A stretch of DNA of 64,000 nucleotides from Rhizobiaceae bacterium. GTDB taxonomy: Bacteria; Pseudomonadota; Alphaproteobacteria; Rhizobiales; Rhizobiaceae. The stretch lies in assembly GCA_023953835.1 (NCBI GenBank), contig JAMLJB010000001.1, positions 3,507,501 through 3,571,500 of the forward strand, in the 5' to 3' direction. Below, piece by piece: positions 25,278-34,902 of the stretch. The position numbers were made by a program, and so were the translations under genes. The notes under the pieces were generated by a model. The model had not been told where the DNA came from, searched no databases, and saw only the letters and a list, made by a program, of their open reading frames with translations. Numbering within the stretch: the stretch's first letter is position 1; each line of letters starts with the position of its first letter.

Positions 25278-28200
25278 CTACTGGAACTCGAAAATATTGC
25301 GGAATATTCCCGGAGCAATCACAGAAAGCGGATTGATCTGAAGGCGCGGCGCGTTCACGTCTCCGGTCAGCCTGTATGTCACGCCGATCAAGCCGCGATC
25401 CTGCCCGTTTCCGAGTATCTGGCCGATCAGCGGCAATTCGCCGAACAGACGATTGAGGCCGTAGGCGGGCATGAAAGTGCCGGTCAGGTCCATCTGGTCG
25501 TTCTCGTCATAGACCGTCCCCCTGAAAGTAGTTCCGACCGCCGGCCCGCGCACGACGCCGTTGCGAACGCGAAGATAGGCCGGCCCCTTTTCGATGTCGG
25601 CGAAACCGCGCTCAAACTGGACGCGCGATGTATCGATGCGGCCCCGCACGGCCTCGTTCAGGCTTCTTGTGTCGGCCGAGGGAGCCGTCGAGACAATCGA
25701 ACCCAGCTTCGGCTCGTTGACGATCCAGAAATTGCGCAGGTCGAGCTGTCCCGCGTAATTGCCGCCGCTGGCAGCCATCGAAAGCGCCACCGTTCCGCCT
25801 TCCATGCGGCCATAGACGTCGAGGAAACGCAGCAGCGCACCGGCATCCTGTGCAGCCAGCTTGAAACGACGCCCCGCGCCGTCGGGCGAATTTGAAACCG
25901 TGACGGGACTGCCGTTGCCAAGCGTCGCGGCAAGCGAAAGGCCCGTCACGCTGGTCGCGGCAGAATAGGTGAGCGCAACGCGGCCAAGGCTGACGCCGTT
26001 GAACCCGATGATGCGGTCGACATTGGCCTTGAGGGTTATCGGCGTCGAAGAGCTTCCCGTATCGCCTTTCGGATCCGGCTGGGTGACGCGGCGGATCAGC
26101 GCCCGGGCATCAAGCGAGGCGCCTGACACACTCACAGCGTAGCCCTTTCCGGAGCGTTGCAGCGCGACGGCGACGTCATCGTCCCGCGTCAGGCGGAACC
26201 GGCTGAACTTCGCTGAGCGCAAGCCGCCGTCCGCGATGCTCATGTCTCCGGCGATGGCAAAAGCCGATCCAGAGAGATCGAAATTCGTAATCTGTATCTG
26301 GCCGGAGTCGGTCGCGATTTCAAAGCTGAGCTTTGCCGGTATCCCCTCGCCCTTGCTCCATCCGACCATTGGCAGGTTCAGCTTTGCGCCGGTGAGGTCG
26401 GCCGCCAAATGCCTGCGGCTGCCCTCCCCGTTCGTGACATCGAGCCTGATCGTCCCCGCTATAAACTCGTCCAGCCCGGGCGACAGCCGGGCCTGCGCGG
26501 CCTCATCGATAACAAGCACGATGTCGCGCTGGCGCGTCACGTCGCTTTGCGCCAGCGGTTCCGTCAGGGTCAGTTCTGCCGGAAAGCCGTTGAGCATGGC
26601 ATGCGCCTTGATGATGGCCTTCTGCTTGTCGAGCACGATCGTGCCGTCCGCATCCGTGATCTTCTGCCCTTCGACCGGCTCGGCAATCGACAGGTTTTCG
26701 AAGGCCAGATCGACATGCCAGTCCAGCAGCGATTTATCGATTCCCTTGTGCATCGGAATGCGGGCATCGACGGTGCCCCGCACCGGCCCGGACAGCGCCG
26801 CAGGCGCAATGCCGGTGCTCTTCATCGCATTGATCGGCTCAAGGGAGGCAAGCTCCGCAATCGCCGATGCGTCGCCGGCAACGTCGATCTTGAGGGTGCC
26901 GATCACAGGGCGCTTGCCGGCGTCCGTGATCGTCAGGCGGCCCGCGCTGGCGGACACGCTCTTGCCGTCTGACAGGAACACCTTGCCGCTGTTCAGGGTG
27001 ATGTCCACATCGTCGCCCGCGAAGCTTACCGTTCCCACCGCGTCGCGCACGGGCGGCAGCAGGCCGGCAATGTCGAACCGGGTCTGCGAGACCTGAAACT
27101 GGCCGTAAACCTCGGATTCGTTGAGCTTCTGTCCGTTTCCGAGTCGCCCCGGCACCACCGCGAAATGGATCGACCCGCTCGGCACCGTCCCACCAAACAG
27201 GTTTTCATTGACCCAGCGGCGCGCCGGTCCCGCCGAGAACCACGGCCACAATTGCTTGACATGCGAGACCGACATGTTCGAGACGCTCACATCCAGCGCG
27301 ATGCCAGGTGCACCGTGGTCGATAAGTGTGACGGCGGCATCGCCGAATGCCGTGCCGCTTGCGCTCGACAGGCCGATCTTGTCGACCTCGATGCGCCGGA
27401 TATTCGGGGCATATGAACCTTCGAGCGTGAGCGACAATTGCATGTCCGGTTCGTTCGTGTCCTCCGGCGCCAATGACGAATCCGGGCTGACAAGCTCGAA
27501 GCGATAAGAGGATTCCTGACCGGGCTCCGTCGGGCGCGGTGCGATTGCACCGGACATCTTGAACACGGACCGGCCAATCGTTGTGTTGAACCTGTCGAAT
27601 TCGAGTTTCCCGGAGCCTGCGGCAAGGGTGGCGAGAATATCGAGCTTGCCGGACAGGATGCCGCGCTTGCCCAGATCGACGGCGAGGCCATCCCCGAGAA
27701 TGGTCGCTTCAAGCTTTTCGACTTCTCCATGGCGCGGCGCATAACCGGCTATGGAAACAGTAGATTTCCCGAGCGAAATGCTTTGTCTTTCATCATCTTG
27801 CCTTATGGTGCTGAAAGACAGGTTGAAGCTCTCGGCAGAGCGATCCTGCTGGTTCGGGATGATCTCGGCGTGGAACTCCGCATTGTGACTGTCCGCGCTG
27901 GCGACGCCGTTCAAGGCAACGCGTCCCTCGTCGTGCTCGAACGTGGCGCGTTTTACCCCGATGATGCGGGTTGGGACACCTTCCGGCAATTCAAACTGGA
28001 CATCGCTGATTTCCACCTCGGGAACGCGGCCGCTGGAAAAGAGATGCGACGCGTTGTTTGCGGCATCGAAAACGAAGCGCAGGACCTTGTCCGGATCAAG
28101 CAACCCGTCGGGATTGAGCAGCCCCGACATCCAGGCCGCATTGCTTTGTCCCGGCATGGCCGCCACCACAATGCGGGCATTGTTCAGCGATGCGCCCGAC

Positions 28201-28664
28201 AGGCGCGGGACGCCCACCAGCAATGACCAGCTGTTCAGCCTGAGACGCAAGGTCTCCGCAGCAATTGCCACATCGTCCGAACCGCCTTTGGAAATGCGAA
28301 CATCAGAGAGATCGAGGGTCAGCGTACCCGGTCCGTGGACAGAAAAGCGCGCGCCCCCAATTGCAGCATCGATGTCCTGCCCGAAAAACGCGCGCAGTTC
28401 CGTCTGTGCGATCTGCGTGAGGCGTTGGGCGCCGAACCCGGAAAGGCCGAGCATCTGCAGGAAGGCCAAAAAGCCGAAAACCAGGGCGAAGAAAAGCGCG
28501 GCAAATCTGATGCTCCAGCGTGCTATCCTTCCCCCGCGTCGCAGCCTGCGCGCCGAAAACGGGATTCCGTCAGCGGAAGGCATGGCCGAAAGATCGACAA
28601 TCTCTTCCCTTCGGAATCGAATTTTCTCGTGTGTATCGTCGTTTTTTGCTGTCTGGTTCGTCAA
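25278..28664 (-). CDS. large AsmA/YhdP-like (DUF3971) envelope protein
   Basis: 1128 residues from a TTG at 28664 that has AAGGA about seven bases upstream; ATG 28583 is the alternative, but it would cut off a basic segment (EKIRFRREEIVDL) that looks conserved. One N-terminal transmembrane helix (RFAALFFALVFGFLAFLQML) anchors a very long periplasmic beta-rich part. The C-terminus has the AsmA-like signature ending (GLNRLFGELPLIGQILGNGQDRGLIGVTYRLTG in parts). The AsmA/TamB/YhdP superfamily forms lipid-carrying grooves between the inner and outer membranes; that function is inferred. It is divergent from the peroxiredoxin gene. Confidence 0.85.
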   Translation of the reverse strand: MTNQTAKNDDTHEKIRFRREEIVDLSAMPSADGIPFSARRLRRGGRIARWSIRFAALFFALVFGFLAFLQMLGLSGFGAQRLTQIAQTELRAFFGQDIDAAIGGARFSVHGPGTLTLDLSDVRISKGGSDDVAIAAETLRLRLNSWSLLVGVPRLSGASLNNARIVVAAMPGQSNAAWMSGLLNPDGLLDPDKVLRFVFDAANNASHLFSSGRVPEVEISDVQFELPEGVPTRIIGVKRATFEHDEGRVALNGVASADSHNAEFHAEIIPNQQDRSAESFNLSFSTIRQDDERQSISLGKSTVSIAGYAPRHGEVEKLEATILGDGLAVDLGKRGILSGKLDILATLAAGSGKLEFDRFNTTIGRSVFKMSGAIAPRPTEPGQESSYRFELVSPDSSLAPEDTNEPDMQLSLTLEGSYAPNIRRIEVDKIGLSSASGTAFGDAAVTLIDHGAPGIALDVSVSNMSVSHVKQLWPWFSAGPARRWVNENLFGGTVPSGSIHFAVVPGRLGNGQKLNESEVYGQFQVSQTRFDIAGLLPPVRDAVGTVSFAGDDVDITLNSGKVFLSDGKSVSASAGRLTITDAGKRPVIGTLKIDVAGDASAIAELASLEPINAMKSTGIAPAALSGPVRGTVDARIPMHKGIDKSLLDWHVDLAFENLSIAEPVEGQKITDADGTIVLDKQKAIIKAHAMLNGFPAELTLTEPLAQSDVTRQRDIVLVIDEAAQARLSPGLDEFIAGTIRLDVTNGEGSRRHLAADLTGAKLNLPMVGWSKGEGIPAKLSFEIATDSGQIQITNFDLSGSAFAIAGDMSIADGGLRSAKFSRFRLTRDDDVAVALQRSGKGYAVSVSGASLDARALIRRVTQPDPKGDTGSSSTPITLKANVDRIIGFNGVSLGRVALTYSAATSVTGLSLAATLGNGSPVTVSNSPDGAGRRFKLAAQDAGALLRFLDVYGRMEGGTVALSMAASGGNYAGQLDLRNFWIVNEPKLGSIVSTAPSADTRSLNEAVRGRIDTSRVQFERGFADIEKGPAYLRVRNGVVRGPAVGTTFRGTVYDENDQMDLTGTFMPAYGLNRLFGELPLIGQILGNGQDRGLIGVTYRLTGDVNAPRLQINPLSVIAPGIFRNIFEFQ

Positions 28665-28751
28665 CAGCGCGTCCTTGCCGGCGAACGATTCGCGCAGCTA
28701 GCTTTAGCGGTTCGCCCGTAGTTCGAAAAGTAAAGCATTGGAAATTACATC

Positions 28752-29243
28752 TTGGGCAAAACAGCTACTGAACTCGAACAGTCATCAAACCCCATTGCAC
28801 CCGATTTTGACTTGCCTGCGACAAGTGGAGCAAATATTCGCCTCTCCGACCTTCGCGGCAGATGGGTCGTACTCTTTTTCTATCCGCAGGACGGCAGCCA
28901 GACCTGCACCGCCGAAGCCGTCGCCTTTTCAGCGGCGGCGGGCGATTTCGAGGCCGCCGGAGCGGCGTTGTTCGGCATTTCGCCGGACAGCATCAAACGC
29001 CATGAAAACTTCAGGGCAAAGCATGCGTTGCGCGTAGACCTGATTTCCGACGAGCACCGCACCGCAATCGATGCCTATGGGCTCTGGATCGAAAAATCCA
29101 CCTTCGGTCACGCCCACATGGGGGTGGATCGATCGACATTCATCATCGACCCCGCCGGTCACATCGCGGCGAGTTGGCGCAAGGTCCGCCTCAAGGGTCA
29201 CGTCGACGAGGTCCTGGAGCGGCTCCGCGCCTTGCAGGTCTGA
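28752..29243 (+). CDS. bcp: peroxiredoxin (BCP/AhpC-TSA type)
   Basis: 163 residues from a TTG at 28752, the first plausible start after an in-frame stop at 28731; GGAA lies upstream. It reduces peroxides through a peroxidatic Cys in YPQDGSQTCTAEA, positioned as in the PxxxTxxC motif of BCP-type enzymes. APDFDLPATSG and VDRSTFIIDPAGHI are further hallmarks. A resolving cysteine four residues on, present in some BCPs, is absent, so it is 1-Cys-like. It is convergent with the DUF2059 gene with a 3-base gap. Confidence 0.9.
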   Translation: MGKTATELEQSSNPIAPDFDLPATSGANIRLSDLRGRWVVLFFYPQDGSQTCTAEAVAFSAAAGDFEAAGAALFGISPDSIKRHENFRAKHALRVDLISDEHRTAIDAYGLWIEKSTFGHAHMGVDRSTFIIDPAGHIAASWRKVRLKGHVDEVLERLRALQV

Positions 29244-29246
29244 CTA

Positions 29247-29816
29247 TCAGTTTTGGGGCTGGGTGCCTTCCGCCGGTGCAGGCTCCTGCGGAGCGGGTGC
29301 TGCCTTCCCGGCCGCCTTGTCCAACGCCTGAAGCTTTTCCCCGACGGCCTGTGCGAGATCGCGCGCGACGCCACGCTGCCAGATGTCAGCGGCCTTGATG
29401 ACTTCACGCGTCACGATGGGCGCTGTTTCGAGCAGTTTTTTGCCGGAATCGGAATTGTAGAAATTGGCTATATTGCGCAGGTCCTCTTCCGTCATGGCCT
29501 TGGCATAGACCTGGGCCGCTTCGCGTTCGAGATCGGTCCGGCGCGAGACAAGCTTGAGCGCTTCCTCATCCACCGTCTTGCTGATCGCGTCCTGCATGTC
29601 CGGGTTTTGCTGGATCAACTCCTGCTTCAGCGCGAATGCGGCCTGCGGCAGGATGTTGTCGTACATCGACGTGGCCTGGATGGCGGATACTGCATCGCGC
29701 GCCGCCTTAAGATGCGATTCGGAGATATCCTGCGCCGATGCCGGAATTACCGCAACCATCACCGCACCCGTCAGAAGGGCGGCGCGGGCAAACGAAAGCA
29801 AAGTCATAGCAGTCAT
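29247..29816 (-). CDS. DUF2059 exported protein
   Basis: 189 residues from ATG 29816 (AAGGAG is only two bases away) or 186 from ATG 29807, which has better spacing. A signal peptide (LLTGAVMVAVIPASAQ) directs it to the periplasm. The DUF2059 core is helical: LKAARDAVSAIQ, EAAQVYAKAMTEEDLRNIANFYNSDSGKKLLE in parts. The tail is Pro/Ala-rich (APAPQEPAPAEG). Function unknown. It lies 15 bases after rpiA on the same strand and is probably co-transcribed with it. Confidence 0.9.
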   Translation of the reverse strand: MTAMTLLSFARAALLTGAVMVAVIPASAQDISESHLKAARDAVSAIQATSMYDNILPQAAFALKQELIQQNPDMQDAISKTVDEEALKLVSRRTDLEREAAQVYAKAMTEEDLRNIANFYNSDSGKKLLETAPIVTREVIKAADIWQRGVARDLAQAVGEKLQALDKAAGKAAPAPQEPAPAEGTQPQN

Positions 29817-29831
29817 AACTCCTTGAAATTC

Positions 29832-30536
29832 CTACGATGCGCCAACAGGGCGGAGTGTTTCGATGCCGTTGCTGCCGGCAACGATGGCAATATCGGCCAG
29901 GTTGATGAAAAGTCCGTGTTCAACGACCCCCGGCACTGCATGCAGCGCGCTTGACAGCGCTCTTGTATCGGGAATGCGGCCAAAAGATGCATCCACGATT
30001 AAATGGCCGCCATCGGTCACGAAGGGTTCGCCGTCCCGCATGCGCAGCGTAAGCGGCCCGGAAAGGCCGAGCCCGCCGCTCTCGCGATGGATGGCATCGA
30101 TTGTCGCCTTGAGGCCGAAGCGGTTGACCTCGATCGGCAAGGCGAAGGCGCCCAGATGCTTCACGACCTTGGACCTGTCCGCGATCACCACCATCCGACT
30201 GGACGCAAAGGCCACGATCTTTTCGCGAAGTAGCGCGCCTCCCCCTCCCTTTGTAAGGGAGAGATCCGGGTCGATCTCATCGGCTCCGTCCACGGTCAGG
30301 TCGAGTTCCGGCGTCTCGTCGAGATTTGACATCGCGACGCCGAGTTCGCGGCAGAGCGCCTCTGTCCGCTCGGACGTGGCTACGCCCACCACGCGAAGAC
30401 CCTTCGCGACTGCGGCGGCAAGGAGCCGCACAAATTCCTCGGCTGTGGAGCCGGTGCCGATGCCAAGGCGCATTCCGTCCTCGACATAGCCAAGCGCAGC
30501 CCGCGCTGCCTCGATCTTAAGGGCCTTTGCATCCAT
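29832..30536 (-). CDS. rpiA: ribose-5-phosphate isomerase A
   Basis: 234 residues. It interconverts ribose-5-phosphate and ribulose-5-phosphate in the pentose phosphate pathway. Active-site signatures are present: [33 protein letters not shown], and the catalytic Glu in the [11 protein letters not shown] block. Length is normal. It sits between rseP and DUF2059 on the same strand, a place usually held by bamA and lpx genes downstream of rseP in related bacteria. Confidence 0.97.
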   Translation of the reverse strand: MDAKALKIEAARAALGYVEDGMRLGIGTGSTAEEFVRLLAAAVAKGLRVVGVATSERTEALCRELGVAMSNLDETPELDLTVDGADEIDPDLSLTKGGGGALLREKIVAFASSRMVVIADRSKVVKHLGAFALPIEVNRFGLKATIDAIHRESGGLGLSGPLTLRMRDGEPFVTDGGHLIVDASFGRIPDTRALSSALHAVPGVVEHGLFINLADIAIVAGSNGIETLRPVGAS

Positions 30537-30612
30537 CAGCGAACAATTCCGGCGTGTTCAATGGCCGCGCTCGTACCATTTTTCCCGGCAAGGGCAAAGA
30601 ATTTATGGTCGA

Positions 30613-31752
30613 TTAGCAGCCGAACAGATCATTCCAGAACACGAACCCCATAAACATCAACACAAGGAAGAAACCGGCGCGGTAAACGGCTTCCATCGCC
30701 CGTTCCGATACGGGTTTGCGCAGCACCGCCTCAATTCCATAGAAAACCAGATGTCCGCCATCGAGCGGCGGGATGGGCAGCAGGTTCAGAAATCCGATGC
30801 CGACCGACAGCAAGGCGACAAGCTGCACCAGCCACTCAAAGCCGAGCTTGGCCGCCTGCCCGGAGATCTTGGCTATCTTGACCGGGCCGCCCAACTGGCA
30901 GCGATCCTCGCGCCCGACGACGAACCGCTTCATGAACTGGCCTGTCTGGCCGATGATCGAACCCGTTTCGCGCACGGCTTCGACCAAGGAGCCGGCAAGT
31001 CCGTAGTGCAGGACGCGCGGCTGGCCGAGCTTCTCGTCATTGACGACGCCGATGACGCCGACATTCACCTTGTTGCCGAGCGCGTCCTCCTGCTCCATGA
31101 CGCGCGGCGTGGCGACGATGCTGATTTCCTTGTCTGCGCGATGAAGGACAAAGACCAGCGGATCCCCTGCCCGACCCGAAACGAGGCGACGCACATCGGC
31201 AAAGGTCGTCACCGGCGTGCCGTCCACGCTGACGAAGCGGTCGCCCGGCATGAAACCCGCTTCCTGCGCAGGCGAATCGGGTTGCACCGAAGCGACCATC
31301 GGCTCGCTGACTGCGCGCCCATATGCGTAGAACATCACCGCGAAAACCGCGATTGTGAGCAGGAAGTTGAACAGCGGACCGGCAAACACGGTCAGGGCGC
31401 GCTTCCAGACAGGCTGAGTATGAAAAGCGATCTTGCGCTCGCCTTCCGAAAGCTTCTCCAGTTCGCCGCTCTCAGGCGTACTCGTGGCGTTCATGTCGCC
31501 CACGAACTTGACATAGCCGCCGAGCGGAATGGCCGAGAGCTTCCAGCGCGTGCCGTGCCGGTCGTTGAAACCCGCAATCTCGGGACCAAAGCCGATGGAG
31601 AACGCCTTCACGCCGATGCCGCACCAGCGACCCACGAGATAGTGGCCCATTTCATGCACGAACACGACAATGGTCAGGACGAATATGAACGGAACCAGCG
31701 TGCCGAACAGCACGCCGTCCATGCTGAATATTGAAGTCAAGAATTCGCCCAC
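30613..31752 (-). CDS. rseP: RIP metalloprotease RseP/MmpA
   Basis: 379 residues from a GTG at 31752; ATG 31722 is an alternative but would shorten the first helix. Zinc site HEMGH in FVHEMGHYL, a periplasmic PDZ domain (QEAGFMPGDRFVSVDGTPV in parts), and the LDG-type motif in LLPIPPLDGGHLVFY near the C-terminus mark a site-2 protease, which cuts anti-sigma factors or remnant signal peptides within the membrane. In alphaproteobacteria, MmpA also cuts PodJ in the cell cycle. It follows cdsA after 120 bases. Confidence 0.95.
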   Translation of the reverse strand: MGEFLTSIFSMDGVLFGTLVPFIFVLTIVVFVHEMGHYLVGRWCGIGVKAFSIGFGPEIAGFNDRHGTRWKLSAIPLGGYVKFVGDMNATSTPESGELEKLSEGERKIAFHTQPVWKRALTVFAGPLFNFLLTIAVFAVMFYAYGRAVSEPMVASVQPDSPAQEAGFMPGDRFVSVDGTPVTTFADVRRLVSGRAGDPLVFVLHRADKEISIVATPRVMEQEDALGNKVNVGVIGVVNDEKLGQPRVLHYGLAGSLVEAVRETGSIIGQTGQFMKRFVVGREDRCQLGGPVKIAKISGQAAKLGFEWLVQLVALLSVGIGFLNLLPIPPLDGGHLVFYGIEAVLRKPVSERAMEAVYRAGFFLVLMFMGFVFWNDLFGC

Positions 31753-31872
31753 CCGTTAGCCGGTCCAATCAACCGCCACATATATCGAGACTGCCTTACG
31801 CAAGGAACATGCCAAAGAAAAGGCATGACACGACCAACTCGACGTGATCGCTGCAACCTGCGGCACGATGAC

Positions 31873-32715
31873 TCAACTGAAAATTCCGTGCGCCGGAAAA
31901 TCCGGCCCTCCGGAAAGAGCGCCTGCAATGTACAGGACAATCGCGGCAGCCACGAGCCCGTCCACACGATCCATGACGCCGCCATGGCCGGGGATGATAT
32001 GGCTCGAATCCTTCACACCATGGCGGCGCTTGACCCAGGATTCGAAGAGGTCGCCTGCCTGCGACACGATCGAAAGAACAAGCGCCAGCACCCCATAGGC
32101 GAGCGGGCTGCCGAAGCTGAGCCACGACATCAGAAACAGCCCGGCCAGCACGCCGCCGACCGCGCCGCCGACCGCGCCGCTCTGCGTCTTGCCGGGCGAA
32201 ATCGCGGGCGCCAGCTTCGGCCCACCGAGCGCTCGCCCCACGAAATAGGCAAAAATATCGGTGGTCCACACCACCGCGAAAAGGAACAGGATCGCGGCGA
32301 GGCCGCGACCGTCATCGGCGCGCAGAAATGCAAGTGCGGTTCCCGAGAGCCCCGCATAGGCCAGTCCGGCAGTCGCCCACCGATCTACCCCCGAATAGAG
32401 CGCGTGAACAAATGTCACCGCTACTCCGAGCAGAAGCAGGAGCAGCACGAGCAGCGCCTGCATTCCGAGCAAAAGGGCAAGCATGGCGAGCGCGAACGGA
32501 ACGGCAGCGACGATCTGATTCAAGGCATTGGACGGGCTGCGCGCCATGCGGCACCATTCCATGAAGATCGCGACCGCAATGACGACGCTGAGAAGCCTGA
32601 AAGGCCCGCCGCCACGCCAGGTCAACAGCAGCACCAGCACCGCCAGCACGACAGCGGAAATGACCCTGAGCTGGAGATTGCTCATGGGGCGGCGTGGTTC
32701 ACTGGTCGCGCTCAC
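31873..32715 (-). CDS. cdsA: phosphatidate cytidylyltransferase
   Basis: 280 residues from a GTG at 32715 overlapping the uppS stop by four bases; ATG 32685 (MSNLQLRV) is possible. Membrane enzyme making CDP-diacylglycerol from phosphatidate and CTP, the branch point for phospholipids. About seven hydrophobic segments, with the CDP-transferase signature in the C-terminal third ([21 protein letters not shown] and [12 protein letters not shown], in parts). Between cdsA and rseP there is no dxr gene, unlike in many rhizobia. Confidence 0.95.
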   Translation of the reverse strand: MSATSEPRRPMSNLQLRVISAVVLAVLVLLLTWRGGGPFRLLSVVIAVAIFMEWCRMARSPSNALNQIVAAVPFALAMLALLLGMQALLVLLLLLLGVAVTFVHALYSGVDRWATAGLAYAGLSGTALAFLRADDGRGLAAILFLFAVVWTTDIFAYFVGRALGGPKLAPAISPGKTQSGAVGGAVGGVLAGLFLMSWLSFGSPLAYGVLALVLSIVSQAGDLFESWVKRRHGVKDSSHIIPGHGGVMDRVDGLVAAAIVLYIAGALSGGPDFPAHGIFS

Positions 32716-33431
32716 GACGCGAGACCTCCGGCCTTGCGACCACCGAAACGGCGGTCCCGTTCGCTGAAAGTCCTGATCGCCTCCTCAAAATGCTGCGCAC
32801 CGAAATCCGGCCAGTAGCAAGGCATGAACACCAGTTCGGAATATGCGCTTTGCCACAAGAGGAAGTTGGACAACCGCATTTCGCCACTGGTGCGGATAAT
32901 CAGGTCGGGATCGGGCATGCCCGATGTGTCCAGTTCCGCGGCAAAGCGCTCCGCCGTGATGGCCGACGGCTCGATCTCGCCGCCGCGAGCTGCATCCGCG
33001 AGCTTGCGGGCCGCGCGCACAATCTCGTCACGGCCGCCATAGTTGAATGCAATGTTGAGGTTGAGCCGGTCATTGCCTGCCGTCAGCACCTCGGCCTCGC
33101 GCAGCAGCGCCAATATGTCCTGCTCCAAACCTTCGCGCGCACCGATGATGCGTACACGCACGCCCGCCTTGTGAAGTTCGGCGAGATCGCGGCGAATGAA
33201 CAGCTTGAGCAATCCCATCAGGTCGCTCACCTCCGACTGGGGGCGCGACCAGTTCTCCGATGAAAACGCATAGAGGGTCAGCCATTCCACGCCGAGATCC
33301 GGGGCCGCGCGCACAGTGGCGCGCAAGGCTTCGACACCGGCGCGATGCCCGGCGGCGCGAGGCAGCCCGCGCGCTTTCGCCCAGCGGCCGTTGCCGTCCA
33401 TGATGATCGCGACGTGAGCGGGCGTCCCCAT
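32712..33431 (-). CDS. uppS: undecaprenyl diphosphate synthase
   Basis: 239 residues. It adds isopentenyl units to farnesyl diphosphate to make the C55 carrier for cell-wall sugars. The P-loop [43 protein letters not shown] and [17 protein letters not shown] (in parts) are intact, including the catalytic Asp in MDGNGRW. It overlaps cdsA by four bases, so the two are translationally coupled, and follows frr after 39 bases. Confidence 0.97.
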   Translation of the reverse strand: MGTPAHVAIIMDGNGRWAKARGLPRAAGHRAGVEALRATVRAAPDLGVEWLTLYAFSSENWSRPQSEVSDLMGLLKLFIRRDLAELHKAGVRVRIIGAREGLEQDILALLREAEVLTAGNDRLNLNIAFNYGGRDEIVRAARKLADAARGGEIEPSAITAERFAAELDTSGMPDPDLIIRTSGEMRLSNFLLWQSAYSELVFMPCYWPDFGAQHFEEAIRTFSERDRRFGGRKAGGLAS

Positions 33432-33470
33432 ATTCCGCCTTCCTCCGCATTTCGAAGCGGAAGCCTGACC

Positions 33471-34025
33471 CTATACCTGCATAATCTCGGCTTCCTTGGT
33501 GGCAAGCAAGCTGTCGATCATATTGATTGTATCATCGGTGAGTTTCTGAACCTTTTCAGATTCGCGGCGATGATCGTCCTCGCTGATATCACCGTCCTTT
33601 TCGGCTTTCTTGAGATGATCCATCCCGTCACGACGCACGTGACGCGCGGCCACCTTGGCATTTTCGGCGTAACCATGCGCGATCTTCACCAGTTCCTTGC
33701 GGCGCTGCTCATTCAACTCGGGCAAGGGAATGCGCAGATTGTTTCCATCGACGATCGGGTTGAAGCCGAGATTTGCCTCGCGGATGGCCCGGTCGACCGC
33801 GCCGACCATAGATTTGTCCCAGACATTGACCGCCAGCATGCGCGCCTCGGGCACCGAAACCGTAGCAACCTGGTTGATAGGCATGGTCGAGCCGTAGGCG
33901 GGAACCTGGATCGCATCCAGCAGATTGCTCGACGCACGTCCGGTGCGCAGCGAAGCAAGATCGTGCTTGAACGCATTGATCGCGCCATCCATGCGGCGCT
34001 GTAGGTCGTTGAAATTGCCAGTCAT
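33471..34025 (-). CDS. frr: ribosome recycling factor
   Basis: 184 residues, the standard length. With EF-G it splits the post-termination ribosome. The family pattern is visible throughout: N-terminal [21 protein letters not shown] in parts, [15 protein letters not shown], the [26 protein letters not shown] block in parts, and the C-terminal [22 protein letters not shown] in parts. It lies between pyrH and uppS in the usual order. Confidence 0.98.
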   Translation of the reverse strand: MTGNFNDLQRRMDGAINAFKHDLASLRTGRASSNLLDAIQVPAYGSTMPINQVATVSVPEARMLAVNVWDKSMVGAVDRAIREANLGFNPIVDGNNLRIPLPELNEQRRKELVKIAHGYAENAKVAARHVRRDGMDHLKKAEKDGDISEDDHRRESEKVQKLTDDTINMIDSLLATKEAEIMQV

Positions 34026-34061
34026 TGTTTTCTCCCTGCCTGTGCGTTGCCCCGAAAGGGC

Positions 34062-34784
34062 CTATTCGTCGGAAACGACCGTGCAGCGCCCGCCACCGCG
34101 CAGGATTTCCCCCAGACCACCCTGCTCATGAATAGAATACACGATTATCGGAATGTGATTTTCACGCGCAAGCGCAATCGCCGCCGTGTCCATGATCGCA
34201 AGCCCGCGCTCGATCACCTGTTTGTGCGTGATATGCTCGAAGCGTGTCGCGGACGGCTCCTTTTTCGGATCGGCTGAATAGACGCCATCGACCTGCGTTC
34301 CCTTGAACAGCGCATCGGCTCCGATTTCGGCAGCGCGGAGCGCCGCTGCCGAATCGGTGGTGAAGAACGGATTGCCCGTGCCGCCCGCGAAGATCACCAC
34401 CTTGCCGGCGTTCATATAGGCGGTCGCCTGCCTTTGCGAGAAGCTTTCGCAGAGTTCGGGCATGGCGATTGCCGAAAGAACGACCGCATCGACGCCGATC
34501 TTCACCAGCGAGGTGCGGAGCGCCAGCGAATTGATGACAGTCGCCAGCATGCCCATATGGTCGCCGGTCACGCGGTCGCCGCCCTTGGATGCAACGGCGA
34601 CGCCCCGGAAAATATTGCCGCCGCCGATGACGACGCCCACTTCGACGCCCATGCGGCGGGCCGCCGCAATATCGGAAGCGATGCGATCCACGACGGAGAC
34701 GTCGATACCGAAATGCTGTTCGCCCATCAGCGCTTCGCCGGAGGCTTTGAGTAGAATGCGCCGGTATCTGGGCTTTTCCGCCAT
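34062..34784 (-). CDS. pyrH: UMP kinase
   Basis: 240 residues from ATG 34784 with GAGG upstream; the longer open frame is rejected. It phosphorylates UMP to UDP. Features are ILLKASGEALMG, VIGGGNIFRG, DHMGMLATVINSLAL, FAGGTGNPFFTTDSAAALRA in parts and the DGVYSADPKK motif. It follows a strong hairpin after tsf and precedes frr by 36 bases, so it probably has its own promoter in the 34876-34902 or tsf 3' region or depends on readthrough. Confidence 0.97.
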   Translation of the reverse strand: MAEKPRYRRILLKASGEALMGEQHFGIDVSVVDRIASDIAAARRMGVEVGVVIGGGNIFRGVAVASKGGDRVTGDHMGMLATVINSLALRTSLVKIGVDAVVLSAIAMPELCESFSQRQATAYMNAGKVVIFAGGTGNPFFTTDSAAALRAAEIGADALFKGTQVDGVYSADPKKEPSATRFEHITHKQVIERGLAIMDTAAIALARENHIPIIVYSIHEQGGLGEILRGGGRCTVVSDE

Positions 34785-34843
34785 TTCTATCCTCGATTGA
34801 TGATCGCTCGTCCGGCTCAGCCGGGACCGCAAGCCGGATACAC

Positions 34844-34875
34844 GACGGGCGCCGCGATGTCACGCGGCGCCCGTC
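34844..34875 (-). terminator. strong hairpin downstream of tsf
   Basis: Perfect 13-bp GC-rich stem (GACGGGCGCCGCG and complement) with a 6-base loop, 28 bases after the tsf stop and about 60 before pyrH. No T tract follows in the tsf direction, so it may act as a partial terminator or a 3'-end stabiliser that lowers pyrH relative to tsf. Confidence 0.6.
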
Positions 34876-34902
34876 TCAAAAGCAGAAGAAATGCCGGTTG
34901 CT

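Noticed and set aside
34785-34843. Possible extra coding upstream of pyrH
   Set aside because: The in-frame extension has no conserved sequence; ATG 34784 has a good ribosome site.
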